Positions 17,386-26,330 of a DNA stretch of 64,000 nucleotides are shown in pieces. This DNA comes from Microbacterium sp. SY138 (GTDB taxonomy: Bacteria > Actinomycetota > Actinomycetes > Actinomycetales > Microbacteriaceae): contig NZ_CP155793.1 of NCBI RefSeq assembly GCF_039729145.1, positions 3,038,001 through 3,102,000 on the forward strand, written 5' to 3'. The number at the start of each line of letters is the position of its first letter. Position 1 is the stretch's first letter. Under the pieces are notes generated by a model. It saw only the letters and a list, made by a program, of their open reading frames with translations, was not told where the DNA came from and ran no database searches. A program made the translations under genes and the position numbers.

Positions 17386-18852
17386 TCAGGAGACCGGGAT
17401 CAGCGTGTACTTGGTGGACAGGTACTCGTGGATGCCCTCGAAGCCGCCCTCGCGGCCGACGCCGGACTGCTTGACGCCGCCGAAGGGTGCGGCCGCGTTC
17501 GAGACAACGCCCACGTTGAGACCCATCATGCCGGTCTCGAGCCCGTCGATCATCCGCTGACCGCGCTGCAGGTTCTCGGTGAAGACGTACGACACGAGTC
17601 CGTACTCGGTGTCGTTCGCCAGGCGCACGGCCTCTTCCTCGGTCTCGAAGGTCGCGATCGCGAGCACCGGTCCGAAGATCTCCTCGCGCAGGATCGCGCT
17701 TCCCGCGACGACATCGGTCAGCACGGTCGGCTCGTAGAACGTGCCCGTGCCCTCCACGGCCTTGCCACCTGCGAGCAGCGTCGCACCGCGACCGACCGCA
17801 TCGTCGACGAGTTCGCCGGCCTTCGCGACGGCATCCGCGTCGATGAGCGGTCCGATCGCCACGCCCTCTTCGGTGCCACGGCCGATCTTCATGCCGTTGA
17901 CGCGCTCGGTGACACGCTTGGCGAATTCGCCCGCGACGTCCTTGTGCACGATGAAACGGTTCGCCGCCGTGCAGGCCTGTCCGATGTTGCGGAACTTCGC
18001 GGCCAGCGCACCGTCCACGGCCTTGTCGAGGTCGGCGTCGTCGAACACCACGAACGGGGCGTTGCCGCCGAGTTCCATCGACACGCGCAGCACGCCCTCC
18101 GCCGCCTGGGCGATGAGCTTGCGTCCGACCTCGGTCGAGCCCGTGAAGGAGAGCTTGCGCAGACGCGGGTCGGCGATGATCGGCGCCGACAGCGCGCTCG
18201 ACTTCGAGGTCTGCACGACGTTGACGACACCGGCGGGAAGGCCGGCCTCTTCGAGCAGCTTCGTGAAGTACATCGTCGTCAGCGGCGTGAGTGCCGGGGG
18301 CTTGATCACCACGGTGCAGCCGGCCGCGAGTGCCGGAGCGATCTTGCGCGTCGCCATCGCGAACGGGAAGTTCCACGGCGTCACGAAGAACGACGGTCCG
18401 ACCGGGCGCTGCGACACGACCATGTGACCGGTGCCCTCGGGGTTGATGCCGTAGCGGCCGCTGATGCGCACGGCCTCCTCGCTGAACCAGCGCAGGAACT
18501 CGCCGCCGTAGCCGACCTCGCCACGCGCCTCGGCGAGCGGCTTGCCCATCTCGAGCGTCATGAGCAGCGCCAGGTCCTCCTTGTGCTCCTGCACGAGGTC
18601 GAATGCCCGGCGGAGGATCTCACTGCGCACGCGCGGAGCCGTCGCGGCCCACGCGTCCTGCGCGGCGACGGCCGCATCGAGGGCGCGGATGCCGTCTGCG
18701 GGCGTCGCGTCGGCGATCGTGCGGATCACGGCACCGGTCGCGGGATCCTGCACGTCGAACGTGCCGCCGGTCTCGCCGTCGATCCACTCACCGCCGATGA
18801 AGAGGCCGGTGGGGATGCTGTCCAGGAGCGCCTGTTCGGTCTGAGTGCTCAT
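17386..18852 (-). CDS. gabD: Succinate-semialdehyde dehydrogenase
   Basis: A 488-residue ALDH of the GabD class. Active-site Cys in NIGQACTAANRF, Glu in SMELGGNAPF, and cofactor motif VTPWNFPFAM. C-terminal PFGGVKQSGVGREGG is the GabD-type signature. It oxidises succinate semialdehyde, the product of GABA transaminase GabT, to succinate. It follows the permease gene by 22 bases on the same strand, so it belongs to the amine-oxidase operon. Length and motifs are complete. Confidence 0.92.
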   Translation of the reverse strand: MSTQTEQALLDSIPTGLFIGGEWIDGETGGTFDVQDPATGAVIRTIADATPADGIRALDAAVAAQDAWAATAPRVRSEILRRAFDLVQEHKEDLALLMTLEMGKPLAEARGEVGYGGEFLRWFSEEAVRISGRYGINPEGTGHMVVSQRPVGPSFFVTPWNFPFAMATRKIAPALAAGCTVVIKPPALTPLTTMYFTKLLEEAGLPAGVVNVVQTSKSSALSAPIIADPRLRKLSFTGSTEVGRKLIAQAAEGVLRVSMELGGNAPFVVFDDADLDKAVDGALAAKFRNIGQACTAANRFIVHKDVAGEFAKRVTERVNGMKIGRGTEEGVAIGPLIDADAVAKAGELVDDAVGRGATLLAGGKAVEGTGTFYEPTVLTDVVAGSAILREEIFGPVLAIATFETEEEAVRLANDTEYGLVSYVFTENLQRGQRMIDGLETGMMGLNVGVVSNAAAPFGGVKQSGVGREGGFEGIHEYLSTKYTLIPVS

Positions 18853-18874
18853 GATTCTCTTTCTGTGAGGAGGG

Positions 18875-20422
18875 CTAGGAGCGCGTGCGTCGGCTGGGAG
18901 GTGCGTCGATGCTCAGCGTCTGACCGCGGAAGAACGCCGGCCGTCTGATGGCGTTCCAGACCATGACGACGATGCCGACGCCGATGATCAGCATTCCGAG
19001 GATGAAGACGATGCCGACGCCGCCGATCTGAGAACCCGAGCCGTAGGCCGGGTCCATCGAGTCGATCAGCGTCGTGAAGAACAGCACCGCGAGGATCGCA
19101 CCGCCGACGAGCGGGAAGAGGAACGTGAAGAAGAAGTTCCTCGTCGAGTCGAACCACTGCTTGCGGAAGTACCAGACGCACGCGAAGGCGGTGATCCCGT
19201 AGTAGAAGCAGATCATCATGCCGAGCGTGAGGATGGTGTCCCACAGCGTGTCCTCGCTCACGACGCGCATCACAGCGTAGAAGGCCGACGCGACGATGGC
19301 GGAGATGATGGTCGCGTACCCCGGGGTGAAGAAGCGGGGGCTGACCTTCGCGAACGACTTGGGCAGGGCGCCGTAGTGCCCCATCGCCAGCAGCGTGCGC
19401 GCCGGTCCCACGAACGTGGACTGCAGCGACGACGCCGAGCTGGTCAGCACCGCGAGCGACACCAGGAAGGCGAGCGGGCCGAGGATCGGGCCGGAGAGGT
19501 GGAAGAACACGTTCTCCTGGATGTCCTCGTTGCCGAGACCCAGCGCACCGGTGCCGACACCGGCGAACATGATCATCGCCACCGCGAGCAGCAGGTAGAG
19601 CGAGACGATCATCAGCACCGTGACGGTGGCCGCGCGACCCGGGGTCTTCTCCGGGTCCTTGGTCTCCTCGTTCATGGTGAGGGTGACGTCCCAGCCCCAG
19701 AAGATGAAGATCGACAGCGAGAGTCCGGCGGCGACGGCGCTGAACGACGAGATCGCGAACGGGTTGAACCAGTTCAGATCGAAGGGCTGGTAGTCGAACC
19801 CGTTGCCGTTGACGGCCTGCACGATCGCCGCACCGGCGAAGAAGAGCAGGACGAGGATCTGGAAGCTGACGAGCCAGTACTGCAGCTTCTGCGTCGTCTG
19901 CATGTCGCGGTACGAGATCCAGGTCGCCCCGAGCATGAACAGCAGGCACACGCCGATGTTGATCCAGGTGACGCTCGCGAGGGAGGCGATGTCGGGGTTG
20001 CCCGTGATCTGCGAGATCAGCAGGAAGAGGAAGTCGACGGCGATGCCCGCGAGGTTGGACAGCACGAGGATCGTGGCGACGACCAGGCCCCAGCCCGCCA
20101 TCCAGCCCACCCACGGACCGAAGGCGCGGGCCGCCCAGGTGAACGAGGTGCCGGAGTCGGGCATCCGGTTGTTGAGCTCGCGGTACCCGAAGGCGACCAG
20201 GAGCATCGGGATGAAGCCGACCAGGATGATCGCGGGGATCTGCGACCCCACCGTGGAGGCCACAGGGCCGACGGCGGCGGTGAAGGTGTAGGCGGGTGCG
20301 ATGCACGAGATGCCGATCACGACCGCGCCGATCAGGCCGACCGTTCCGGCGCTCAGGCCCTTGGTGGAGATCCCGGTCGTGACACCGGATTCGGGCTCCG
20401 TCGCCCGGTTGGTGCTGCTCAT
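18875..20422 (-). CDS. APC-superfamily amino-acid/polyamine permease
   Basis: A 515-residue membrane protein with about 12 hydrophobic segments. The first has GTVGLIGAVVIGISCIAPAY, a typical APC helix-1 unwound motif region, and GYRELNNRMPDSGTSFTWAA matches the conserved helix 2-3 region. It probably imports putrescine or GABA, inferred from its position in the operon with amine oxidase and GABA enzymes. Its ATG overlaps the stop of the universal stress protein gene by one base (TGATG), so translation is likely coupled. Confidence 0.9.
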   Translation of the reverse strand: MSSTNRATEPESGVTTGISTKGLSAGTVGLIGAVVIGISCIAPAYTFTAAVGPVASTVGSQIPAIILVGFIPMLLVAFGYRELNNRMPDSGTSFTWAARAFGPWVGWMAGWGLVVATILVLSNLAGIAVDFLFLLISQITGNPDIASLASVTWINIGVCLLFMLGATWISYRDMQTTQKLQYWLVSFQILVLLFFAGAAIVQAVNGNGFDYQPFDLNWFNPFAISSFSAVAAGLSLSIFIFWGWDVTLTMNEETKDPEKTPGRAATVTVLMIVSLYLLLAVAMIMFAGVGTGALGLGNEDIQENVFFHLSGPILGPLAFLVSLAVLTSSASSLQSTFVGPARTLLAMGHYGALPKSFAKVSPRFFTPGYATIISAIVASAFYAVMRVVSEDTLWDTILTLGMMICFYYGITAFACVWYFRKQWFDSTRNFFFTFLFPLVGGAILAVLFFTTLIDSMDPAYGSGSQIGGVGIVFILGMLIIGVGIVVMVWNAIRRPAFFRGQTLSIDAPPSRRTRS

Positions 20423-21306
20423 CAGCGTTCTCCTGCTTCGTTGCGGGTGCGCGGGACGACGATCATGGGGACGGGCAGCTCGTGCAGCATCTTCGCCGCC
20501 GTGGAGCCCAGGAAGAGACGACGGGGCTGCGCCAGCCTGCTGGAGCCGACCAGGACCACCTCGCCGGGAAGCCAGGAGAGGTTCGCGACCGCATCTTCGA
20601 CGGTGTCGCCCGGAGCCTTCTCGACGGCGGCGGTGCGCCCGTCGGGGAGCAGCTCTGTCGCCATCGCGAGGACCTCCTGCCCGTGGTCGTCACCGACCGT
20701 GCGGATCGCGCCCGTATCGAGCCCCGGGGGCACATCGAACGGCACGAGGGACACGAGGCGCAGGTCGACGCCGCTGTCGCCGGCGAGGGCGACAGCCTCG
20801 TCGAGCAGCGCATCGGCGCCCGGCCTCGATCCGACGGCGACCGTGACGCGCGGGATGACGTGGTCGTCCTGCTGGGCGGTGCCCACCGGAGCCAGTGCGA
20901 CCGGGATGGTCGACGAATGGAGCAGCTCGGAGGCGACGCTGCCGAGCCGGTGGCGTCCGAAGATGCCCCCGCCCGCCGCACCGATCACGATCACCCGGGC
21001 GCCGAACTCCTCGCCAGCGGCAATGAGCCCCTCGGCGAACGACTCGGAGAACCGGACATGACCGCTGCGGGTCAGCTCCTGCGGCAGCCGGACGACGGCG
21101 TCGGCGAGCCACTTCCTGGCCTGCGACCGGATGTGCTCCTCATAGGCGCGCTCCGGCGGCACCGCGGCGTTGCGTGTTCCTTCGTTCGGCAGCACGATCA
21201 CCAGGTGCAGGGTCGCGCCCAGGCTGCGGGCGATGCGCGCGCCCAGCGCCGCGGCATCCGCTCCCGCATCCGTCGCCGTGTACCCCACGACGACCGAGCC
21301 GGTCAT
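20422..21306 (-). CDS. Universal stress protein with two UspA domains
   Basis: A 294-residue protein. Domain 1 (about residues 1-140) begins SVVVGYTATDAGADAAALGA and contains VIVIGAAGGGIFGRHRLGSV, the G-2x-G-9x-G(S/T) nucleotide-binding motif. Domain 2 (about 150-294) has VVLVGSSRLAQPRRLFLGST, the same motif. It therefore probably binds ATP. It is unusual to find it inside a polyamine-degradation operon, flanked by one-base TGATG overlaps with both the amine oxidase and the permease; a link to the hydrogen peroxide made by the oxidase is speculation. Confidence 0.9.
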   Translation of the reverse strand: MTGSVVVGYTATDAGADAAALGARIARSLGATLHLVIVLPNEGTRNAAVPPERAYEEHIRSQARKWLADAVVRLPQELTRSGHVRFSESFAEGLIAAGEEFGARVIVIGAAGGGIFGRHRLGSVASELLHSSTIPVALAPVGTAQQDDHVIPRVTVAVGSRPGADALLDEAVALAGDSGVDLRLVSLVPFDVPPGLDTGAIRTVGDDHGQEVLAMATELLPDGRTAAVEKAPGDTVEDAVANLSWLPGEVVLVGSSRLAQPRRLFLGSTAAKMLHELPVPMIVVPRTRNEAGER

Positions 21307-22688
21307 CAGCTGCTGCTCTCGACAGCGCCGGACTCGCGGCTCGCATCGACGATGTTGGATGCGACGAGGTGTCCCATCCGGATCGCACCGTCGACGTGCT
21401 GGTACCCGGCTCCGGCCATGTCGCTGCAGGCGAAGTGGATCGGGCCGACCGCCGTGCGCAGGTCGGCGCCGTAACGGTGCAGGCCACCCATGTCGAAGCT
21501 CGCGGCATAGGCACCACGCGTCCACTCCTCGCTGCCCCAGTCGCTCTCGTAGTAGACGACCGGGTTCTTGGCCTCTGGGCCGTAATAGTGCGAGAGCGAC
21601 TCGAGGATGCGCTCCTTGCGTTCCTCGGCAGAGAGCTCGAACACGCCGTCGGCGTTGGCGTCGGAGACGAAGCCCACCAGGGTGCCGCGCTCGTCGCCGT
21701 GGTTCGTGTTGTCGTACGCCTCGTGCGACAGCTCGTACGGGCTGAACGCGGTGCCGCTGAGACCCTGCTCGCGCCAGAACGGACGATCGTAGACCGCGTG
21801 CACCTTGATGACGAAGCCCATCGAGAGGTGCTGGTGCAGCTGGTGCTGACGACGCGGCAGCGGCGGATCGAAGGAGATACGGCTGTACAGCACCGGCGCG
21901 TGCGCGAGGATCGCGTGGCGGGCGCGGACCGTGAGCTCGTCGGTGGTGGCGACGACCCCCGCGTCCGACCACTCGAGGCTGCGGACCGGCTGGTTCAGCA
22001 GCACGTCGTCGCCCAGGCGCTCGGCGAGACGCAGCGGCACCTGCTGCAGACCGCCGACCACGCGCTTGTCGAGGATGAAGTCGGCGTCGACGAGGTTCGA
22101 GTACGAACCGGCGGATGCGGCCATCAGCAGCGACTGCAGCAGCGAGAACGAGTGCGTGGGCTTGGTGAGCATCGCCGATCCCGTGGCGAAGGCCAGGTTG
22201 CGCACGGCCTCGTCGTCATCGGTCTGCGAGCGCAGCCAGGCGTCCCAGGTGATCGAATCCCACTCCTCGGCGTTCGGGTGCGCCCACGGCTGATCGGGGT
22301 CGATCTCGGCGACCAGGGCGTCGAGGATGCCCGTGATCCGGGCGATCACGGCCTCGGTCTCCGGCGACACGGGGAACATCTCCCCCGTGAAACGGTGCGT
22401 CTTCCCGTCGGGGCCGACGTAGACGCTGTCGCCTTCGCGGTAGCGGCTGTAGGTCTCGAGGCCCAGCTCTTCGATGGCGTCCTTGAGCGCATCCTGATCG
22501 GGCGAGACCCACTGACCGCCGATCTCGAGCATGGCGCCGTCGATGACGTCGGTCCACAGGCGTCCGCCCACGCGGTCGCGGGCCTCCAGCACGGCGACCG
22601 ACAGGCCGGCCTTGCGCAGGTCGTTCGCGGCGGTGAGCCCTGCGGCTCCGGCGCCGATGATGAGTACGTCGCGGGTGATCTCAGACAT
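21306..22688 (-). CDS. puo: Flavin-containing amine oxidase, putrescine oxidase-like
   Basis: A 460-residue FAD enzyme. N-terminal dinucleotide motif VLIIGAGAAGLTAANDLRKA, then LEARDRVGGRLWTDVIDG (the RxGGR motif). Near the C-terminus, FACSDMAGAGYQHVDGAIRM is the second FAD motif of monoamine/putrescine oxidases. It probably oxidises putrescine to 4-aminobutanal with release of ammonia and hydrogen peroxide; putrescine as substrate is inferred from the neighbouring GABA-pathway genes. AAGGAG precedes the ATG. The stop overlaps the stress-protein start by one base. Confidence 0.85.
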   Translation of the reverse strand: MSEITRDVLIIGAGAAGLTAANDLRKAGLSVAVLEARDRVGGRLWTDVIDGAMLEIGGQWVSPDQDALKDAIEELGLETYSRYREGDSVYVGPDGKTHRFTGEMFPVSPETEAVIARITGILDALVAEIDPDQPWAHPNAEEWDSITWDAWLRSQTDDDEAVRNLAFATGSAMLTKPTHSFSLLQSLLMAASAGSYSNLVDADFILDKRVVGGLQQVPLRLAERLGDDVLLNQPVRSLEWSDAGVVATTDELTVRARHAILAHAPVLYSRISFDPPLPRRQHQLHQHLSMGFVIKVHAVYDRPFWREQGLSGTAFSPYELSHEAYDNTNHGDERGTLVGFVSDANADGVFELSAEERKERILESLSHYYGPEAKNPVVYYESDWGSEEWTRGAYAASFDMGGLHRYGADLRTAVGPIHFACSDMAGAGYQHVDGAIRMGHLVASNIVDASRESGAVESSS

Positions 22689-22717
22689 CTGCAACTCCTT
22701 CGTTGGGGGAAGTAGTG

Positions 22718-22791
22718 CCGGTCGCGACCCGAAATCCCCCGATTGGGGTCGCGACCGGACAGGGGGTCGGGCCGCACGGGAGTGCGGCCCG
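22718..22791 (-). terminator. Two hairpins between gabT and puo
   Basis: Hairpin A: CGGGCCGCAC/GTGCGGCCCG (22768-22777 with 22782-22791), a perfect 10-base stem with a four-base loop just past the gabT stop, looks like a terminator. Hairpin B: CCGGTCGCGACCC with its perfect complement (22718-22730 with 22746-22758) around a 15-base loop that itself can pair (AATC/GATT). Together they suggest gabT is terminated or attenuated before puo. Confidence 0.6.
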
Positions 22792-22795
22792 GATG

Positions 22796-24160
22796 CTATT
22801 CGGCGGCGGCCAGGGCGGCGGCGACGATGTCGAGTCCCTCGTTCAGCAGGTCGTCGCCGATCGAGAGCGGAGGGAGGAAGCGGATGACGTTGCCGTAGGT
22901 TCCGCAGGTGAGGACGATGACGCCCTGCGCGATGCACGCCTTGGCGACGGCGGCCGTGAGAGCGGCGTTCGGCGCCTTGGTCTCGGGGTCGACGAACTCG
23001 GCGGCGATCATCGCACCGTGGCCGCGGACGTCGCCGACGCGCGGGTCGTTCTGCTGGATCGCGGTGAGGCGGTCGATGAGGATCGTGCCGATCTCGCGCG
23101 CCCGCTCGATCACGCCGTCGTTCTCGAACACGTCGATCGAGGCGAGGGCTGCGGCGCAGGCGATGGGGTTGCCCCCGTAGGTGCCACCGAGGCCGCCCGA
23201 GTGCGAGGCGTCCATGATCTCGGAGCGACCGGTGACCGCAGCGAGCGGGAGGCCGCCGGCGATGCCCTTGGCCGTGGTGATCAGATCGGGCTCGATGCCG
23301 AAGATCTCGCTCGCGAACATGTGCCCGGTGCGGGCGAAGCCGGTCTGCACCTCGTCGGCGATGAACACGACGCCGTTCGCGCGGCACCACTCGACGATCG
23401 CGGGGAGGAACCCGTCGGCGGGGACGATGAAGCCGCCCTCGCCCTGGATGGGCTCGATGATGACCGCGGCCAGGTTGTCGGCGCCGATCTGCTTCTCGAG
23501 CTGGAGGATGACGCGGGCCGCGGCCTCACGTCCATCGAGTCCGTCGCGGAACGGGTACGACATCGGCGCCCGGTAGACCTCGGGCGCGAAGGGGCCGAAA
23601 CCGCTCTTGTAGGGCATCGACTTGGCGGTGAGCGCCATGGTGAGGTTGGTGCGGCCATGGTAGCCGTGGTCGAAGGCGACGACCGCCTGGCGACCGGTGT
23701 GCTTGCGGGCGATCTTGATCGCGTTCTCGACCGCCTCGGCGCCCGAGTTGAACAGGGCGCTCTTCTTGGCGAAGTCACCGGGGGTCACGCGGTTGAGCGC
23801 CTCGGCGACGCCGACGTACGACTCGTAGGGCGAGATCATGAAACAGGTGTGGGTGAACTGCGCGGCCTGAGCGGCGACGGCCGCGGCGACCTTGGGGTGC
23901 GCGTTGCCGACGGTGGTCACGGCGATGCCAGAGCCGAGGTCGATGAGCGAGTTCCCGTCGGCGTCCACGACGACGCCGCCACCGGCGGCGACAGCGGCGA
24001 CCGGAACGGTGTGTCCGACGCCCGCTGCCACGGCATCCGCCTTGCGCGCGAGGATCTCGGCCGAGCGCGGGCCGGGAAGATCCGTGACCAGACGACGCTC
24101 CTGGGGGAGGTCGGGTCCGCCGAGAGGGACTGCGGGGGCTGCGGTGTCGAGGAGTGCCAT
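22796..24160 (-). CDS. gabT: 4-aminobutyrate aminotransferase
   Basis: A 454-residue class-III PLP aminotransferase. The Asp that holds the PLP ring is in FIADEVQTGFARTG and the Schiff-base lysine is in DLITTAKGIAGGLP. GSCG-type cofactor contacts are in LFNSGAEAVENAIKIAR. It transfers the amino group of GABA to 2-oxoglutarate, giving succinate semialdehyde for GabD. It ends in TAG followed by a strong hairpin, and its promoter region faces the PucR regulator across 99 bases. Confidence 0.92.
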   Translation of the reverse strand: MALLDTAAPAVPLGGPDLPQERRLVTDLPGPRSAEILARKADAVAAGVGHTVPVAAVAAGGGVVVDADGNSLIDLGSGIAVTTVGNAHPKVAAAVAAQAAQFTHTCFMISPYESYVGVAEALNRVTPGDFAKKSALFNSGAEAVENAIKIARKHTGRQAVVAFDHGYHGRTNLTMALTAKSMPYKSGFGPFAPEVYRAPMSYPFRDGLDGREAAARVILQLEKQIGADNLAAVIIEPIQGEGGFIVPADGFLPAIVEWCRANGVVFIADEVQTGFARTGHMFASEIFGIEPDLITTAKGIAGGLPLAAVTGRSEIMDASHSGGLGGTYGGNPIACAAALASIDVFENDGVIERAREIGTILIDRLTAIQQNDPRVGDVRGHGAMIAAEFVDPETKAPNAALTAAVAKACIAQGVIVLTCGTYGNVIRFLPPLSIGDDLLNEGLDIVAAALAAAE

Positions 24161-24207
24161 GTTCGCGAGCGTACGGCGGCCACCGAGCCGGCTGCACTCA
24201 CCGGTCT

Positions 24208-24243
24208 GTACAATCTGGAGAAGCAAATCGCCCGCTCGTACAA
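24208..24243. promoter_or_regulatory. Candidate PucR operator/promoter region: GTACAA repeat
   Basis: GTACAA occurs at 24208-24213 and 24238-24243, exactly 30 bases (about three helical turns) apart, in the 99-base gap between gabT and the divergent PucR gene. The first copy forms TACAAT, a good -10 match for the PucR gene. An operator role is inferred from spacing and position. Confidence 0.4.
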
Positions 24244-24259
24244 CTCGCCGGAGGTCACC

Positions 24260-25768
24260 GTGGTCGTCACCGCCCAGCCGACCCTGCGCGCCCTGTTGCA
24301 GCGTCGCGACCTCGGGCTCTCTCTGATCCCCCGCGAAGGCGACATCCCCGATGGGGCACTCGACCGCCCGCTGCGTTGGGTGCACAGCTCCGATCTCGCC
24401 GACCCCACCCCGTTCCTGTCCGAAGACCTGGCGCTGCTGACCACCGGAACCCAGTTCGACGAAGCCGTCAGCATCGACACGTACGTCGGGCGGCTCGCGG
24501 ACCGCGGGGTGATCGGTCTGGGATTCGGCACCGAGGTGCACCGATCCGGCATCCCGGAAGAGCTCGTCGACGCGTGCGCCGCGCACGGGATGCCGCTGTT
24601 CGCCGTCCCGTACCGTACCCCGTTCATCGCCGTCGCCCGCGCGCACTCCGAGGCGATCGCGGCTCAGGCGTATGCCCGACGGTCCTGGGCCCTCGACACG
24701 CAGCGTGCCCTCGCTCTCGCCGCCCTCCGTCCGCACGGCCTCGATGCGACGATCGCCGAACTCGGGCGGCGAATCGGCGTCTGGGCCGGGATGTTCGACG
24801 CCGCCGGAGCGCTCACCCTCTCCCACCCTCGCGAAACGGTGGAGGCCCGTGTGCTCGACGAGCTCGGGAATCGCGCGGTGGAGATCCTGACCCGTGGACT
24901 CGAGGCGGGGCAGTCGCTCAGCATCGAAGACCATTCGTTCATGCTGTTCACGGTCGGCCGCGGCGGGCATCTGCGGGGCGTCATCGCCCTCGCCGTCGAT
25001 ACGCTCGATCCCGAAGCCCGGTCGGTCGTGACCTCGGTGATCGCCATGGCAGGACTCGCGATGGAGCAGAGCGAGCAGCTCGCCCGCAGTCGTCGTCGCC
25101 TGCACGCGCAGCTCCTCAGATCACTCCTCGCCGACGACCCCACCTTGGCCAGGAGGGTGCTGGGCAGCCTGCCCACCGCACCCGTGCTCGTGGCCGTCGC
25201 CGCCGACGCGCCGGCAGGGCCGCTCTCCGACTGGTGGGAGCGGCACCGCGCCGAGCACGGGACCTCGATCTTCCTCGCCGAATCCGAGGACGGGGTGACG
25301 ATGTGCGTCTCAGCCGGAGACGAGGCCCTGCTCGACGAGGTCGCCGCCCGCTTCGGCATCCGCATCGGCGTCTCCGATCCCGAAGGGTACGACTCGTTCG
25401 CCCGGGCACACGCGCAGGCGCTCACGGCGCTGCGTCAGCAGGGCACCCACGGGGTCGCCCGCTACTCCGACACCGTCGGGTCGAGCATCCTCACGGCCCT
25501 CGCGACCGACGAGGCGCGCCTCGTCGCCGAATCGCGCCTGGCCCCGGTGCGCGAGCACGACGCCCGTACGGGCGCCGAGCTCGAACGCTCGCTGCGCACC
25601 TGGCTGGAGCATGACGCGAAAGCGGAATCCGCCGCGGTCGCGCTCGGAGTGCATCGGCACACCCTGCGCTCCCGCATCGCCCACGCGGGCGCGCTGCTCG
25701 ACGTCGACCTGTCGACCTTCCCCGCCCGCGCCGAGCTCTGGACGATCCTGCAGACCGCCCGCGACTGA
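24260..25768 (+). CDS. PucR-family transcriptional regulator
   Basis: A 502-residue protein. The N-terminal PucR sensory domain spans about residues 1-120 (LRWVHSSDLADPTPFLSEDLALLTTG region), a middle GGDEF-like part follows, and the C-terminal HTH_30 domain is AAVALGVHRHTLRSRIAHAG. PucR regulators control purine, GABA, proline or polyamine use. GTG 24260 is chosen because GGAGG lies six bases upstream; the open frame extends back to 22703 only as a shadow of gabT. Divergent position makes gabT and the downstream catabolic genes its probable targets. Confidence 0.88.
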   Translation: MVVTAQPTLRALLQRRDLGLSLIPREGDIPDGALDRPLRWVHSSDLADPTPFLSEDLALLTTGTQFDEAVSIDTYVGRLADRGVIGLGFGTEVHRSGIPEELVDACAAHGMPLFAVPYRTPFIAVARAHSEAIAAQAYARRSWALDTQRALALAALRPHGLDATIAELGRRIGVWAGMFDAAGALTLSHPRETVEARVLDELGNRAVEILTRGLEAGQSLSIEDHSFMLFTVGRGGHLRGVIALAVDTLDPEARSVVTSVIAMAGLAMEQSEQLARSRRRLHAQLLRSLLADDPTLARRVLGSLPTAPVLVAVAADAPAGPLSDWWERHRAEHGTSIFLAESEDGVTMCVSAGDEALLDEVAARFGIRIGVSDPEGYDSFARAHAQALTALRQQGTHGVARYSDTVGSSILTALATDEARLVAESRLAPVREHDARTGAELERSLRTWLEHDAKAESAAVALGVHRHTLRSRIAHAGALLDVDLSTFPARAELWTILQTARD

Positions 25769-25833
25769 GCCGGGGCGGCTGCACGCTCCCGATCATCCAC
25801 GTGCTTCCTGCTCGCACCCCGCGCGGCGGGAAC

Positions 25834-25894
25834 GCTCCGGTCGCACTTCGCGCCGCCCCCGCGACGTCTGAGCGGCAGGAACTGCAACCGGAGC
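25834..25894. repeat. 61-bp dispersed palindrome, copy 2
   Basis: Arms 25834-25856 and 25872-25894 pair at 19 of 23 positions around a 15-base loop; the left arm contains CTCCGGTCGCACTTCG as in copies 1 and 3. It lies in the 154-base gap between the convergent PucR and riboflavin-kinase genes. Confidence 0.8.
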
Positions 25895-25922
25895 AGCGGG
25901 CCAACATCGGGCCAAGAGCGGG

Positions 25923-26330
25923 TCAGGAGTGGATGCGCGCTCCCGCAGCCAGCACCGCCCGGCACCGCGTGACGTCATCGGCAGTCTGGGCGATCAACGC
26001 CTCGACGCCGTCGAACCGCAGCGTCGGGCGAAGGCGCGCGACGAGGGTCACGCACAGGCGCCGACCGTAGAGGTCGATGTCGGCATCATGCAGGTGCACC
26101 TCGACGCGTCGCTCGCGATCGCCGTCGAAGGTCGGGTTCATCCCGACACTGACACTCGCCGCCCACGACAGCAGGTCGTCGTCGATCCGCACCCACGCCG
26201 CGTAGATCCCGTCGTCGGGCAGATCTTCGTGGTCGAGCGCCAGGTTCGCCGTCGGGAAGCCGAGCTCGCGACCCCGACCGTCGCCGGGGACGACCAGTCC
26301 GACGATCGTCCCGGGCGGCGACGCGCTCAC
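25923..26330 (-). CDS. rcaB: Stand-alone riboflavin kinase
   Basis: A 135-residue protein equal to the C-terminal kinase half of bifunctional RibF, with no FAD synthetase half. It has GLVVPGDGRGRELGFPTANL, the ATP/Mg-binding RGRxLGFPTAN motif, then DGIYAAWV and VGMNPTFDGDRERRVEVHLH with the catalytic Glu. It converts riboflavin to FMN. Its GTG overlaps the flavin-reductase stop by four bases (GTGA), so translation is coupled. Family context is the riboflavin-catabolism cluster of Microbacterium, where kinase plus flavin reductase supply reduced FMN to riboflavin lyase. The name follows that precedent. Confidence 0.85.
   Translation of the reverse strand: MSASPPGTIVGLVVPGDGRGRELGFPTANLALDHEDLPDDGIYAAWVRIDDDLLSWAASVSVGMNPTFDGDRERRVEVHLHDADIDLYGRRLCVTLVARLRPTLRFDGVEALIAQTADDVTRCRAVLAAGARIHS

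Noticed and set aside
15959..18948. Long plus-strand open frames over the two aldehyde dehydrogenase genes
   Set aside because: Shadows of complete dehydrogenases with all catalytic motifs on the minus strand.
22703..24259. Long N-terminal extension of the PucR frame on the plus strand
   Set aside because: It is the shadow of gabT on the other strand; GGAGG before GTG 24260 and the PucR domain start there mark the real gene.
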